Notes: generated by a model not told the origin, from the sequence alone. A DNA stretch of 15,764 nucleotides from Roseivirga sp. UBA6061 (GCA_002427745.1 DIYF01000089.1:1-15764), one strand, 5' to 3'. Counted from the stretch's first letter, positions 1 through 8,046 are shown. Translations and numbers: made by a program.

Positions 1-9
1 CTTCGGACA

Positions 10-28
10 TCTCCCCTCAAAGGGGAGA
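10..28. repeat. Short GC-rich hairpin downstream of fdhA
   Basis: A perfect 8-bp inverted repeat, TCTCCCCT and AGGGGAGA, is separated by the three bases CAA. It lies about 40 bp beyond the fdhA stop codon. There is no clear U-run on the minus-strand side, so it is not a textbook terminator for fdhA. It may be a weak terminator or one copy of a short dispersed repeat that continues beyond the window edge. Confidence 0.4.
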
Positions 29-68
29 ATTTAATACAGTGCTGTAAAAGGGATAGGGATTATTATTC

Positions 69-2867
69 CTACTCCCGAATCTTATCCTGTGGCACGGCCT
101 CCAGGCCGGCACCGGCACCCTGCGCTTCTTTCATCATGCGCTTCATGCCTTTGGACTTGCGGATCTTCACAGCAACTACCTTGTATTCAGGGCATTTCGC
201 TTCTGAATCATGCACATCGGAGGTGATCAGATTTACCATAATCTCAGGGAAGTGGAAGGTGGTACTCATCACACCGGGCTTTACCTCATCGGTCACACGG
301 GCTTTGATATCTACTTTGCCCCGGGCAGAGGTAACACATACCATATCGCCATCCTTGATGCCATTATCGGTAGCGTCCTTCTCATTGATCAGCAGTACAT
401 CTTCTTTGAGGATTTCACCATTACCGGTTCTGCGGGTCATGGCACCACAGTTGTAATGCTCCAGCTCACGATTGGTGGTAATGATGTAAGGATACTCCTC
501 TCCGTGCTCTTCGATCTCGGCAGACTCTCTCCAGTCAAAGTAGGTAAACTTACCCTTGCCTCTTTTGAATTCCTCTACGTGAATGATCTCAGTACTGGAA
601 CCGTCTTCCGGCACAGGCCACTGCTTACCATTCTCGGCCAGCTCTTCCCATTTGATCCCCTTGAAGAAGGGTACAATCTGAGAGATTTCTTCCAGCATGG
701 TATCGGGTGCATAGTCAGGCTGATCATAGCCCATACGCTGCATCACATCCACAATGATCTGTCCGTCAGCTTTAGTGCCAGGCACAGGCTCTACTACCTT
801 ATTGACACGCTGCACTCTGCGCTCTCCATTGGTGAAGGTTCCGGACTTCTCCAGGAAGGAGGCTCCCGGCAACACCACATCGGCTAAGAGGGCGGTTTCC
901 GTCATAAAGAGCTCCTGTACGATAAAGAGGTCCAGGTTGGTCAGGGCCTTCTTCACCTTACTGGTATTCGGGTCGGTTTGTACTACATCTTCACCAATGA
1001 TCCACATGGCTTTGAGGTCACCGGCAATGGCTGCATCAAACATCTCGGGAATCTTATACCCGATGTGCAATGGCAGCTTATCTATGTTATAGAAATCGAT
1101 ATATCTTCTGTTGATGTCAGGGTTGGTTACATCCAGATAGCCAGCCCCCTGGTGAGGTTGCGCCCCCATATCAGCAGCTCCTTGTACATTGTTCTGTCCA
1201 CGAAGCGGATTCACGCCTACCCCTCTTCTACCGATGTTTCCGGTAATCATAGCCAGGTCGGCAATCTGCTGTACGGTAAAGGTACCCTGTGAATGCTCAG
1301 TGACACCCAGACCGTGGAATGACATGGCATTCCCGGCTGAAGCATAGGTAATAGCAGCGGCTCTTACCTCTTCTCTGTCTACCCCCGTAATGGCCTCCAT
1401 AGCCGTTACATCCAGTTCTTTGATACTGGCCAGGAAGTCATCATAGCCCTCTGTTCTGTCAGCGATAAACTTATCATCTGCGAGCCCTTCTTCCACAATG
1501 TAATAGAGCATCATATTAAGCAGGGCCACGTTGGTACCCGGTCTCAGCTGTAGGTGATGATCTGCGTATCTGGCCAGCTCTATCTCTCTGGGGTCAATCA
1601 CGATCAGCTTGGTACCCTTCATGGCTGCCTGCTTGATCTTAGCCCCTGTTACCGGGTGAGCGGCCGTAGGGTTCGCACCAATCACCATCATACAGTCCGT
1701 GTATTGGATGTCGATAACAGAGTTGGTAGCGGCACCGGTACCGAAAGAACGCTGCATGCCTAAAGCGGTTGGCGAATGGCAAACCCTGGCACAACAGTCA
1801 ATATTATTGGTTCCCACCACGGCACGAATGAACTTCTGCATGAGGTAATTCTCCTCATTGGTACAGCGAGCCGAAGAAATACCGGCAATAGAATCCGGAC
1901 CATGCTCTTCTCTGAGGTGGGTGATTTTGTTTACGATATAGTCGTAGGCCTCATCCCAGCTTACATTTTCCAACTGACCGTTCTTTCGGATCATAGGAGA
2001 ACGCAGGCGCTCCGGGTGATCATAGAATTTAAAGGCATAGCGCCCTTTCAGGCAGGTATGTCCCTGATTCACCTCTGCGTCATAGGGAGCCGTGATGCTG
2101 ATAATTTCATCATCTTTCGTAGCCACATCGAGGTTACAACCCACACCACAATAGGTACAAACCGTACGCGTGCTTTCCGTGGCATCATTGGTTTTAGAGT
2201 CAAATACATCGGTAATGGCTCCTGTGGGACAGGCCTGACTACAGGCACCACAAGAGACGCAGTCAGACTCCATAAAGCCTTCGTTCATACCCATTACGAT
2301 CTTGCTATCGAAGCCGCGACCTTCCATGGTTAGCACCATTTCGCCCTGCACTTCATCGCAGGCTCTGACACAGCGATAACAGTTGATACAGGAAGACAGA
2401 TTGGCCCGCATATACGGATGACCCGTATCCTCCACACGATCGAGATGGTTGCGCCCCGGCTCATAGCGGACCTCATCCATGGTGAGCCCTACATCCAGTG
2501 CCACCTTCTTAAGCTCGTTCTGGTTGGGATTATCCGTTTCGAATTTCTCTTTGGGGTAATCCGTCAGTACCAGCTCAACAATATTCTTGCGAAGCCGCTC
2601 AATCTTGTTGGTATGGGTATAGATATAAGAATTGGCCATAACTGGTGTATGGCAGGACGCCTGTACCCGGGTAGGTCCGTCTTTTTGCAGGGCTACCTCT
2701 ACGCTGCATACCCTGCACGAACCAAAGGGGTCGAGATTGGGGGCATCGCAAAGGGTAGGCACGGGGTCTGGCCCCAAAGTTCTTCTTAGCAGCGTGAGTA
2801 TGGTTTCTCCACTTTCGAAGTTTACCTGCTCATCATTGATATACACGGTGTTGTTTGACTCGCTCAT
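69..2867 (-). CDS. fdhA: NAD-linked formate dehydrogenase, molybdopterin catalytic subunit
   Basis: The 932-residue catalytic subunit oxidises formate to CO2 at a bis-MGD molybdenum (or tungsten) centre and passes electrons to the diaphorase subunit encoded just upstream. Seen in the sequence: an N-terminal [2Fe-2S] ferredoxin domain (C40, C51, C54, C72); two [4Fe-4S] ferredoxin motifs (C160/163/166/170 and C203/206/209/213); the Mo/W-enzyme [4Fe-4S] motif (C237, C240, C244, C272) with K274; and the active site C363-H364 in ARVCHSPT. R556 in PLRGQNNVQG lies 193 residues after C363, the same spacing I recall for Sec140 and Arg333 of E. coli FdhF. A molybdopterin dinucleotide-binding domain fills about 792-905. 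The ligand is Cys, not selenocysteine. No cysteine occurs between residues 73 and 159, so the NuoG-type His-Cys cluster is absent. There is no Tat signal, which indicates a cytoplasmic enzyme. It follows fdhB by 11 bp, so the two are co-transcribed. Confidence 0.95.
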   Translation of the reverse strand: MSESNNTVYINDEQVNFESGETILTLLRRTLGPDPVPTLCDAPNLDPFGSCRVCSVEVALQKDGPTRVQASCHTPVMANSYIYTHTNKIERLRKNIVELVLTDYPKEKFETDNPNQNELKKVALDVGLTMDEVRYEPGRNHLDRVEDTGHPYMRANLSSCINCYRCVRACDEVQGEMVLTMEGRGFDSKIVMGMNEGFMESDCVSCGACSQACPTGAITDVFDSKTNDATESTRTVCTYCGVGCNLDVATKDDEIISITAPYDAEVNQGHTCLKGRYAFKFYDHPERLRSPMIRKNGQLENVSWDEAYDYIVNKITHLREEHGPDSIAGISSARCTNEENYLMQKFIRAVVGTNNIDCCARVCHSPTALGMQRSFGTGAATNSVIDIQYTDCMMVIGANPTAAHPVTGAKIKQAAMKGTKLIVIDPREIELARYADHHLQLRPGTNVALLNMMLYYIVEEGLADDKFIADRTEGYDDFLASIKELDVTAMEAITGVDREEVRAAAITYASAGNAMSFHGLGVTEHSQGTFTVQQIADLAMITGNIGRRGVGVNPLRGQNNVQGAADMGAQPHQGAGYLDVTNPDINRRYIDFYNIDKLPLHIGYKIPEMFDAAIAGDLKAMWIIGEDVVQTDPNTSKVKKALTNLDLFIVQELFMTETALLADVVLPGASFLEKSGTFTNGERRVQRVNKVVEPVPGTKADGQIIVDVMQRMGYDQPDYAPDTMLEEISQIVPFFKGIKWEELAENGKQWPVPEDGSSTEIIHVEEFKRGKGKFTYFDWRESAEIEEHGEEYPYIITTNRELEHYNCGAMTRRTGNGEILKEDVLLINEKDATDNGIKDGDMVCVTSARGKVDIKARVTDEVKPGVMSTTFHFPEIMVNLITSDVHDSEAKCPEYKVVAVKIRKSKGMKRMMKEAQGAGAGLEAVPQDKIRE

Positions 2868-2878
2868 GATATACGCTT

Positions 2879-4531
2879 TTAGCTAAAATATGCTTTTAAT
2901 TCTTCGTCAAAATACTGGAGGGCATTCTTGATGCCCAGTGGTAAACCTCCACCCAGGGCACACAGTGAACCTATCTCCAGTGTTTCCAGTAAATCGTCCA
3001 TCAGTTGACGGTCCATTTTGGGTCCGCCATTTCTGGACTTTTCTATCATCTCTTTGCCCCGTACTGATCCGATACTACAGGGAAAGCACTTGCCACAGGA
3101 TTCATCGGCCGTGAATTCAAAGAGATGCTCCAGGTATTCTATCATGGGGAACTTTTCAGGCACCGAAACGATACCGGCATGCCCCAGCAAAAAGCCGCCA
3201 TTGGCAAAGCTTTCAAAATCTATATTCAGGCTTTCAATCTTATGAGTGGGAACAATACCTCCCAAAGGTCCGCCCACATGTACGGCTTTCACAGGTTCCT
3301 TAAAGCCTCCTCCAATATCGTATACGAGCTCTTTAAAAGAAGAGCCCATTTCCACCTCATACATTCCCGGATTCACAAAGAAAGAATCCAGACAAACCAG
3401 CTTGGTTCCGGTAGACCGTTCCGTACCCAACTTAGCATAAGCAGCTCCCCCGTTTTTGATAATCCAGGGTACGGCTGCCAGGGTTTCTACATTGTTAACG
3501 ATAGTGGGTTTATTGAAAAGTCCTTTTTGGGTAGGGAACGGAGGCCTTACTCGTACCTCTGGACGCTGGCCTTCCAATGAAGACAACAAGGCGGTTTCTT
3601 CTCCACAGATATAGGCACCGGCTCCTTCAATCACTTTAAAAGTGAAATTGAAATCTGTACCGGCAATTCCTTCGCCATGCATTCCGATGGCTTCCAGCTG
3701 TGCTACCGCTTCTGACATGGCTCTCACCGACTCAGGGTATTCACCCCGGATGTATACAGCACCTCTGTCTGCACCAGTAATATACCCGGCCGTCATCATA
3801 CCAAAGAGTACCAGCATCGGCTGCTCTTCCAGCAGGTAGCGGTCTGAATAAGCTCCCGGATCTCCCTCATCAGCATTACAAACGATGAATTTCTGATCTC
3901 CCGGCTCATTGCGACAGGCTTCAAACTTAAAGCCCATAGGGAAACCTGCTCCTCCACGTCCTCTGATGTTCGATCCTTTGATCTGATCAAGTGCCCAGTC
4001 GGCTCCCTGATCCAGTATGGTCTGAAACTGTGCTTTGAAAGCTTCAGCCGTCATGGCCTGCCCCGTCAGCACACGCTCACAGGTTGCGTCTACCTTGTAG
4101 TTATCAGACAGATCCTGCTCTGTTTCTTTGACAATCTCTTCCAGTTGGTTTATGGCCTCTCCGGAATAGTTGACTCCGTTGTAATTGAATGCACTGTTTT
4201 CGTGGCAACGCCCCAGGCAGCACATATGACCTACTTCGGCATCTTTGAAGTGTCTGGCCAGTTTACCTTTGACCTTATCCTGGGTACCTGCTACCAGGCA
4301 GGCACTGCCGTTACAAACATGGACCTTAACGCCTTCGTGTTCCTTTTTCAAAAAATCATAAAAGGAGGCGGTACCGTAGGTGATGGCATTCCCCATCAGG
4401 TACTTTTCGGCCAGTTGCTTCAATTCTTCATTATCAGGTGCTCCGGCTACCTTTGATTTCTCAACCAGCTGCTCAAACAGGTTATCTTCCAAACCTTTTC
4501 TCCCCGATAATGCACTCAGGTTATCTGACAT
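2879..4531 (-). CDS. fdhB: Formate dehydrogenase diaphorase subunit, NuoE-NuoF fusion
   Basis: This 550-residue NADH-linked electron-transfer subunit reduces NAD+ with electrons from FdhA. Residues about 1-145 form a NuoE-like thioredoxin-fold [2Fe-2S] domain with ligands C73, C78, C105 and C109. Residues about 185-550 are NuoF-like: nucleotide-binding GRGGAGFPMG (191-200), the FMN-site motif GAYICGEETALLSSLEG (305-321), and a [4Fe-4S] site formed by C479, C482, C485 and C524. The arrangement resembles HoxF and FdsB. No separate NuoE/FdsG gene is found in the window, so the fused domain presumably replaces it. There is no C-terminal ferredoxin extension of the kind seen in electron-bifurcating HydB. 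It is the first gene of the fdhB-fdhA pair, with 345 bp upstream before the next gene. Confidence 0.93.
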   Translation of the reverse strand: MSDNLSALSGRKGLEDNLFEQLVEKSKVAGAPDNEELKQLAEKYLMGNAITYGTASFYDFLKKEHEGVKVHVCNGSACLVAGTQDKVKGKLARHFKDAEVGHMCCLGRCHENSAFNYNGVNYSGEAINQLEEIVKETEQDLSDNYKVDATCERVLTGQAMTAEAFKAQFQTILDQGADWALDQIKGSNIRGRGGAGFPMGFKFEACRNEPGDQKFIVCNADEGDPGAYSDRYLLEEQPMLVLFGMMTAGYITGADRGAVYIRGEYPESVRAMSEAVAQLEAIGMHGEGIAGTDFNFTFKVIEGAGAYICGEETALLSSLEGQRPEVRVRPPFPTQKGLFNKPTIVNNVETLAAVPWIIKNGGAAYAKLGTERSTGTKLVCLDSFFVNPGMYEVEMGSSFKELVYDIGGGFKEPVKAVHVGGPLGGIVPTHKIESLNIDFESFANGGFLLGHAGIVSVPEKFPMIEYLEHLFEFTADESCGKCFPCSIGSVRGKEMIEKSRNGGPKMDRQLMDDLLETLEIGSLCALGGGLPLGIKNALQYFDEELKAYFS

Positions 4532-4559
4532 AGTTTACTTTGGTTATCGTCATTTCCGA

Positions 4560-4575
4560 TGCGATATATCTCGCA
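4560..4575. promoter_or_regulatory. Small palindrome close to the fdhB start
   Basis: The sequence TGCGATATATCTCGCA has 5-bp arms TGCGA and TCGCA around a 6-bp AT-rich spacer. It lies 29-44 bp upstream of the fdhB start codon, a suitable place for an operator or promoter element. It occurs once in the window and I do not recognise it as a known site. Confidence 0.22.
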
Positions 4576-4640
4576 CCAGGGTTGTGTTTATTTATTTTCA
4601 AAATCAGTTTGACGTACCTTCTGATCTTCTATGATTATTC

Positions 4641-4880
4641 AGGTCAGGCAGTTCAGAAACCCGTCTGACCTTCGGTGCTGACGAGACTCAATCACTCCTA
4701 CCTTGCTTTTACCATTTCTGTCACCCTGAACTTGTTTCAGGGTCTTGATTCATTACTGAGCTTAGCAGAGATGCTGAAACAAGTTCAGCATAATCAATCC
4801 TTAGTGTGAAGGCAGTTCCGGATTGCGCCTGACCTTCGGTACTGACGGAAAATCCCGAATGCTGCCTGACCTCGATTCAG
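4641..4880. repeat. Intergenic repeat cluster between the fdh operon and the fdhD pair
   Basis: The 345-bp gap at 4532-4876 holds no plausible gene but is rich in repeats. Two imperfect direct repeats of about 38 bp, 164 bp apart (4646-4683 and 4810-4847), share AGGCAGTTC and CTGACCTTCGGT. A third fragment, TGCCTGACC, lies at 4863-4871. Between them is a REP-like element at about 4720-4790. Its 15-bp arms, CTGAACTTGTTTCAG (4726-4740) and CTGAAACAAGTTCAG (4774-4788), are exact reverse complements and each is itself partly palindromic. The second copy also carries GCAGAGATGC (4765-4774), whose reverse complement occurs in the repeat near 13650. Repeats of this style are common in Bacteroidota intergenic DNA. 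Confidence 0.75.
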
Positions 4881-5239
4881 TGACTGTCTTTAGGGTTGGG
4901 ATACATATCGCTTTGATCCTCTTCCCTGTTGGTCAGACACTGAAAGTCCTTCTCTACTAAAATACTCAATTTATCGCCATTTGGCAGATCAAGTTCGGCC
5001 TTAACACCTACCTGATCGGTATTTACCCATGTTTCCGCTTCCTCTTCGCAGAGTACCACCGTCAGGGTATCCTGGGCATAGCTCACGAGGGTATCAGTGC
5101 CTTCGCGAAGCCTGTACACCAGTGCGTGACCATTGGGAAAGTGGAGTATTTGTGCCCACTTCCCGGTCTTTCCAAAACTCTCTACTTCGGTTTTGGACAG
5201 CCGCATCCTGATGCTGTTGCCATTAATTCTCATTTTCAT
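4877..5239 (-). CDS. Conserved-looking small protein of unknown function, coupled to fdhD
   Basis: This is a 120-residue soluble protein with no signal peptide or membrane segment. The N-terminus (MKMRINGNSIRMRLSKTEVE) and the C-terminal part (LSILVEKDFQCL, then an acidic stretch ending in SDMYPNP) look like a small Bacteroidota family I have seen annotated only as hypothetical, possibly DUF7009. That name is from memory and is unverified. Cysteines are C64 and C101. Its ATG overlaps the fdhD stop as ATGA (5236-5239), which suggests translational coupling. Unusually for this window it has a strong Shine-Dalgarno GGGAGGA 7 nt before the start. Its position between fdhD and fdhBA suggests a role in formate dehydrogenase maturation or stability, but that is inference only. 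Confidence 0.82.
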   Translation of the reverse strand: MKMRINGNSIRMRLSKTEVESFGKTGKWAQILHFPNGHALVYRLREGTDTLVSYAQDTLTVVLCEEEAETWVNTDQVGVKAELDLPNGDKLSILVEKDFQCLTNREEDQSDMYPNPKDSH

Positions 5240-6075
5240 AATAATTCCTCCCTTCCTGAATATACATTGAAGCGGTCTGCTTTCAAAAAGCCGATCAGGG
5301 TCATCCCAAACTCCTGTGCCAGGTCAATGGCCAGGCTGGAAGGGGCCCCTACGGCTGCTATGGTAGCAATACCGGCCCTCAATGCTTTTTGAACCAACTC
5401 AAAGCTGATGCGTCCACTCAGCACCAGAATCAGCTGTTCAAAGTTGTTCTTTCCTTCTAATAATCTCATGCCTATCAGCTTATCCAGGGCATTGTGCCGC
5501 CCCACATCTTCCTGATAGCTTAAGAGTTCCCCTGACAGGGTAAACAATGCCGAAGCATGGAGCCCCCCGGTATGTTTAAATACCTGCTGGGCCTGCCTGA
5601 GCTTATCCGGCAGGGTAAACAGTACCTCTTTGTCCAACGCTACCCCGGACAACTGCAGCGGGGCGCAATTCACCCTGATAGAATCAATCGAAGCTTTACC
5701 ACAAACGCCACAGCTTGAGGTGGTATAGAAGTTTCTCTTAAACTGCTCATCACTGATTTCCACCTCGGGTTTCAGTTCCACCCGCATCAGGTTTTCAGTC
5801 CCTTCGCTACGCCCCAGATCCTCACAATATTTAACACTCAGCACCTGATCCATAGAATTGATTACTGCTTCGGTATACAAGAAGCCCAGGCATAAGGCTT
5901 CATCATTTCCCGGAGTGCGCATGGTCACTGAAAGGCTGAATTGCCTTCGGTCGTCCTCAGGCCCATGGCCTACCCGAATCTCCAGGGGTTCTTCCGTCAC
6001 CACGAGATCAGGAAGGCGCTCGGCCTGGCCGGCTCCCACTCTGAGTATCTCTATGGGTTGGATTGGGGTGGTCAT
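5236..6075 (-). CDS. fdhD: Formate dehydrogenase accessory sulfurtransferase FdhD
   Basis: FdhD carries sulfur from a cysteine desulfurase to the molybdenum cofactor and is needed for formate dehydrogenase activity. The protein has the catalytic CxxC in TTSSCGVCGKAS, the conserved QEDVGRHNALDKLIG segment and the SGRISFELVQKALRAGI segment, all typical of the family. The ATG at 6075 gives 279 residues. A longer reading from a TTG at 6096 would add seven residues but would begin inside the arm of a large inverted repeat, so I prefer the ATG. No Shine-Dalgarno sequence is visible. The stop overlaps the start of the next gene by 4 bp. Its presence fits the bis-MGD enzyme encoded by fdhA. Confidence 0.94.
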   Translation of the reverse strand: MTTPIQPIEILRVGAGQAERLPDLVVTEEPLEIRVGHGPEDDRRQFSLSVTMRTPGNDEALCLGFLYTEAVINSMDQVLSVKYCEDLGRSEGTENLMRVELKPEVEISDEQFKRNFYTTSSCGVCGKASIDSIRVNCAPLQLSGVALDKEVLFTLPDKLRQAQQVFKHTGGLHASALFTLSGELLSYQEDVGRHNALDKLIGMRLLEGKNNFEQLILVLSGRISFELVQKALRAGIATIAAVGAPSSLAIDLAQEFGMTLIGFLKADRFNVYSGREELL

Positions 6076-6095
6076 TTGTATCTGTATTAGTGGCA

Positions 6096-6157
6096 AGAGG
6101 TAAGAGGCAGGAAGTATGAGTTAAGCACATGCCTCATACTTCCTACATCTTACCTCC
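6096..6157. repeat. Long imperfect inverted repeat between fhs and fdhD
   Basis: The arms 6096-6120 and 6133-6157 are 25 bp each and pair with three mismatches, leaving a 12-nt loop. The inner 12 bp (AGGAAGTATGAG and CTCATACTTCCT) match perfectly. It lies 62 bp downstream of the fhs stop and just ahead of the fdhD start codon. There is no U-run on the minus-strand side, so a simple intrinsic terminator is unlikely. It could act as an attenuator or mRNA stabiliser, or be a dispersed repeat. The rest of the gap, 6158-6219, is pyrimidine-rich on the plus strand and shows nothing further. Confidence 0.75.
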
Positions 6158-6219
6158 TACTTCCTTTTATCTTCTTCAATTTTTCGCATTCAAATTCGTC
6201 TTCAACAACCTCCGTTGTG

Positions 6220-7899
6220 CTAGGACAAACCAGAGATATTTCCATCGGCATCTATATCAATACCTTCTGCAGCGGGGACCATGGGCAAACCAGGCATTCT
6301 CAGCATGGCTCCTGTGATAGGAATGACAAAGCCTGCACCAGCCGCGATTTCAATCTCACGCACGTTTAATTCAAATCCTTCTGGTCTTCCCTTAAGCTTG
6401 GGGTTATCGGAGATTGAGTTCTGGGTCTTTGCCATACAGATAGGCAGGTTCTGAAGGCCCAGTCGCTCAATACGTTTCAGGTTCAGCAGTGCTTTGTTCT
6501 GGTAAGTTACTGAAGCTGCTCCATAAATCTTGGTAGCCACCGCTTCTATCTTTTCTTTGACTGACATTTCCAGATCGTAAGCCGGGGTGAATTTATCAGT
6601 GCAACTGTCCACTGCTTCCACTACCTGCTGTGCCAGATCTTTGGCTCCTTCTCCCCCATGTTCCCAGCCTTCACACAAAGCCACGCGTACCTTATCCATG
6701 GCTTCGCAGCGATCTTTGATATAAGCCAGCTCTTCATCGGAGTCGGTAATAAACTTGTTGATAGAAACCACTACAGGCAATCCGAACCCTCTCATGTTTT
6801 CTATATGCTTTTCCAGGTTACAGAAGCCATTGGCCAGTGCATCTACATTGGGGGTCTTCAGCTCTTTCAGGTCCTGGCCTCCATGGTATTTCAATGCACG
6901 CACAGTGGCTACAATGACAACCGCTTTGGGTGACAGGCCGGCATAGCGGCACTTGATATCCAGGAACTTCTCTGCTCCCAAGTCAGCACCAAAGCCTGCT
7001 TCGGTCACAACATACTCGCTGTGTGAGAGTCCCATTTTGGTAGCTATAATGGAGTTGGTGCCCTGGGCTATATTGGCGAAAGGCCCTCCGTGAATAATAG
7101 CAGGATTGCCTTCGAGCGTCTGAACCAGATTTGGTTTGATGGCATCCTTCATCAAAGACGCCATAGCGCCATTGGCCTTAATATCTTTGGCATAAATGGC
7201 CTTTTTATCATAGGTATCTCCTACATAGATATTGCCCATTTTTTCCTTCAGATCGGCCAGATCTTTCGCCATACAGAGAATGGCCATGATCTCAGAGGCA
7301 GCCGTAATATTGAAACCCGCTTCACGCATCATGCCTCCGGCAGCACCACCCAGCCCACTTACGATACTTCGCAGGGCGCGATCGTTCATATCCATCACCC
7401 GCTTCCATGAAACGGTTCTGGGGTCTATCCCAAGGCTGTATTTCTTATTCTGAATGTTATTATCTATCAGGGCCGAAAGCAGGTTGTTCGCCTTTTCTAT
7501 AGCTCCGAAATCTCCTGTAAAATGGAGGTTGATATCTTCCATGGGTACCACCTGCGAGTAACCTCCTCCGGCTGCACCACCCTTCATACCGAAAACCGGA
7601 CCCAATGAAGGCTCTCTCAAAACCACGGTTGCATTCTTCCCGATCTTATTGAGCCCTTCCGTTAAACCGATGGAGGTAGTGGTCTTTCCTTCCCCTGATG
7701 GCGTGGGCGTGATGGCTGTGACCAAAATCAGATTATTCTTCTCCACTGCCTTATCATCTATCAGGTTGATAGGGAGCTTGGCTTTGTGTTTACCATAATG
7801 ATCCAGGTCTTCTTCAGAGATCCCTAATCTTTCAGCTATCTTGTTGATATGGAGGAGTTTGGCTTCCTGGGCGATTTCCAGGTCAGATTTAACACTCAT
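6220..7899 (-). CDS. fhs: Formate-tetrahydrofolate ligase
   Basis: The 559-residue enzyme makes 10-formyltetrahydrofolate from formate, tetrahydrofolate and ATP in the cytoplasm. The length is typical (about 556). Diagnostic features are the P-loop TPSGEGKTTT (66-75), the downstream segment EPSLGPVFGMKGGAAGGGY (96-114), the VPMEDINLHFTGDF segment (118-131), and the conserved C-terminal GFVIPITGAMLRMPGLP. The ATG at 7899 gives an N-terminus that matches the family (SDLEIAQEAKLLHINKIAERLG). It is the first gene of the minus-strand formate block and is divergent from the DUF2306 gene across 211 bp. With the formate dehydrogenase it gives the cell two fates for formate: assimilation into one-carbon folates, or oxidation. 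Confidence 0.97.
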   Translation of the reverse strand: MSVKSDLEIAQEAKLLHINKIAERLGISEEDLDHYGKHKAKLPINLIDDKAVEKNNLILVTAITPTPSGEGKTTTSIGLTEGLNKIGKNATVVLREPSLGPVFGMKGGAAGGGYSQVVPMEDINLHFTGDFGAIEKANNLLSALIDNNIQNKKYSLGIDPRTVSWKRVMDMNDRALRSIVSGLGGAAGGMMREAGFNITAASEIMAILCMAKDLADLKEKMGNIYVGDTYDKKAIYAKDIKANGAMASLMKDAIKPNLVQTLEGNPAIIHGGPFANIAQGTNSIIATKMGLSHSEYVVTEAGFGADLGAEKFLDIKCRYAGLSPKAVVIVATVRALKYHGGQDLKELKTPNVDALANGFCNLEKHIENMRGFGLPVVVSINKFITDSDEELAYIKDRCEAMDKVRVALCEGWEHGGEGAKDLAQQVVEAVDSCTDKFTPAYDLEMSVKEKIEAVATKIYGAASVTYQNKALLNLKRIERLGLQNLPICMAKTQNSISDNPKLKGRPEGFELNVREIEIAAGAGFVIPITGAMLRMPGLPMVPAAEGIDIDADGNISGLS

Positions 7900-8032
7900 T
7901 ACTTGGGTTTAAGGGTTATGCAATCGATTTCCAAAACAGCAACTTACGATTTTCAATCAATTAATATCAAGTTATTTTTATAAACTGTCAGAAAGCAAAT
8001 AGAACAACTCGAAAGAATAGAGTTATTTAAGG

Positions 8033-8046
8033 TTTTGACCGGTCTG
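8033..8046. promoter_or_regulatory. Operator-like palindromic site upstream of the DUF2306 gene
   Basis: TTTTGACCGGTCTG contains the perfect 8-bp palindrome GACCGGTC. The same 14-bp sequence with one change recurs at 10382-10395 ahead of another plus-strand gene, and GACCGGTCTG recurs on the opposite strand at 10413-10422. AGACCGGTCT-type palindromes are typical of TetR-family repressors. The site lies 65 bp upstream of the DUF2306 start and 134 bp upstream of fhs, so it could serve either. No regulator is encoded nearby. Confidence 0.4.

Noticed and set aside
358..364. Possible selenocysteine formate dehydrogenase
   Set aside because: These positions refer to FdhA residues. The catalytic residue at 363 is encoded by a normal Cys codon within an uninterrupted frame; no in-frame TGA or SECIS element is needed.
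210..887. 225-residue open frame on the plus strand opposite fdhA
   Set aside because: It lies wholly antisense to fdhA, whose motifs and ends are unambiguous, and its translation shows no domain or plausible start context.
3125..3580. 151-residue open frame on the plus strand opposite fdhB
   Set aside because: It is a shadow of the NuoF domain with low-complexity, unnatural composition.
2879..4531. Electron-bifurcating HydB-like subunit
   Set aside because: The protein ends shortly after the NuoF [4Fe-4S] motif and lacks the C-terminal ferredoxin domain of HydB-type proteins, so simple NAD+ reduction is the better reading.
4641..4880. CRISPR-like array from the repeated CTGACC segments
   Set aside because: There are only two full copies plus a fragment, the copies are imperfect, the spacing is 164 bp, and no cas gene is nearby.
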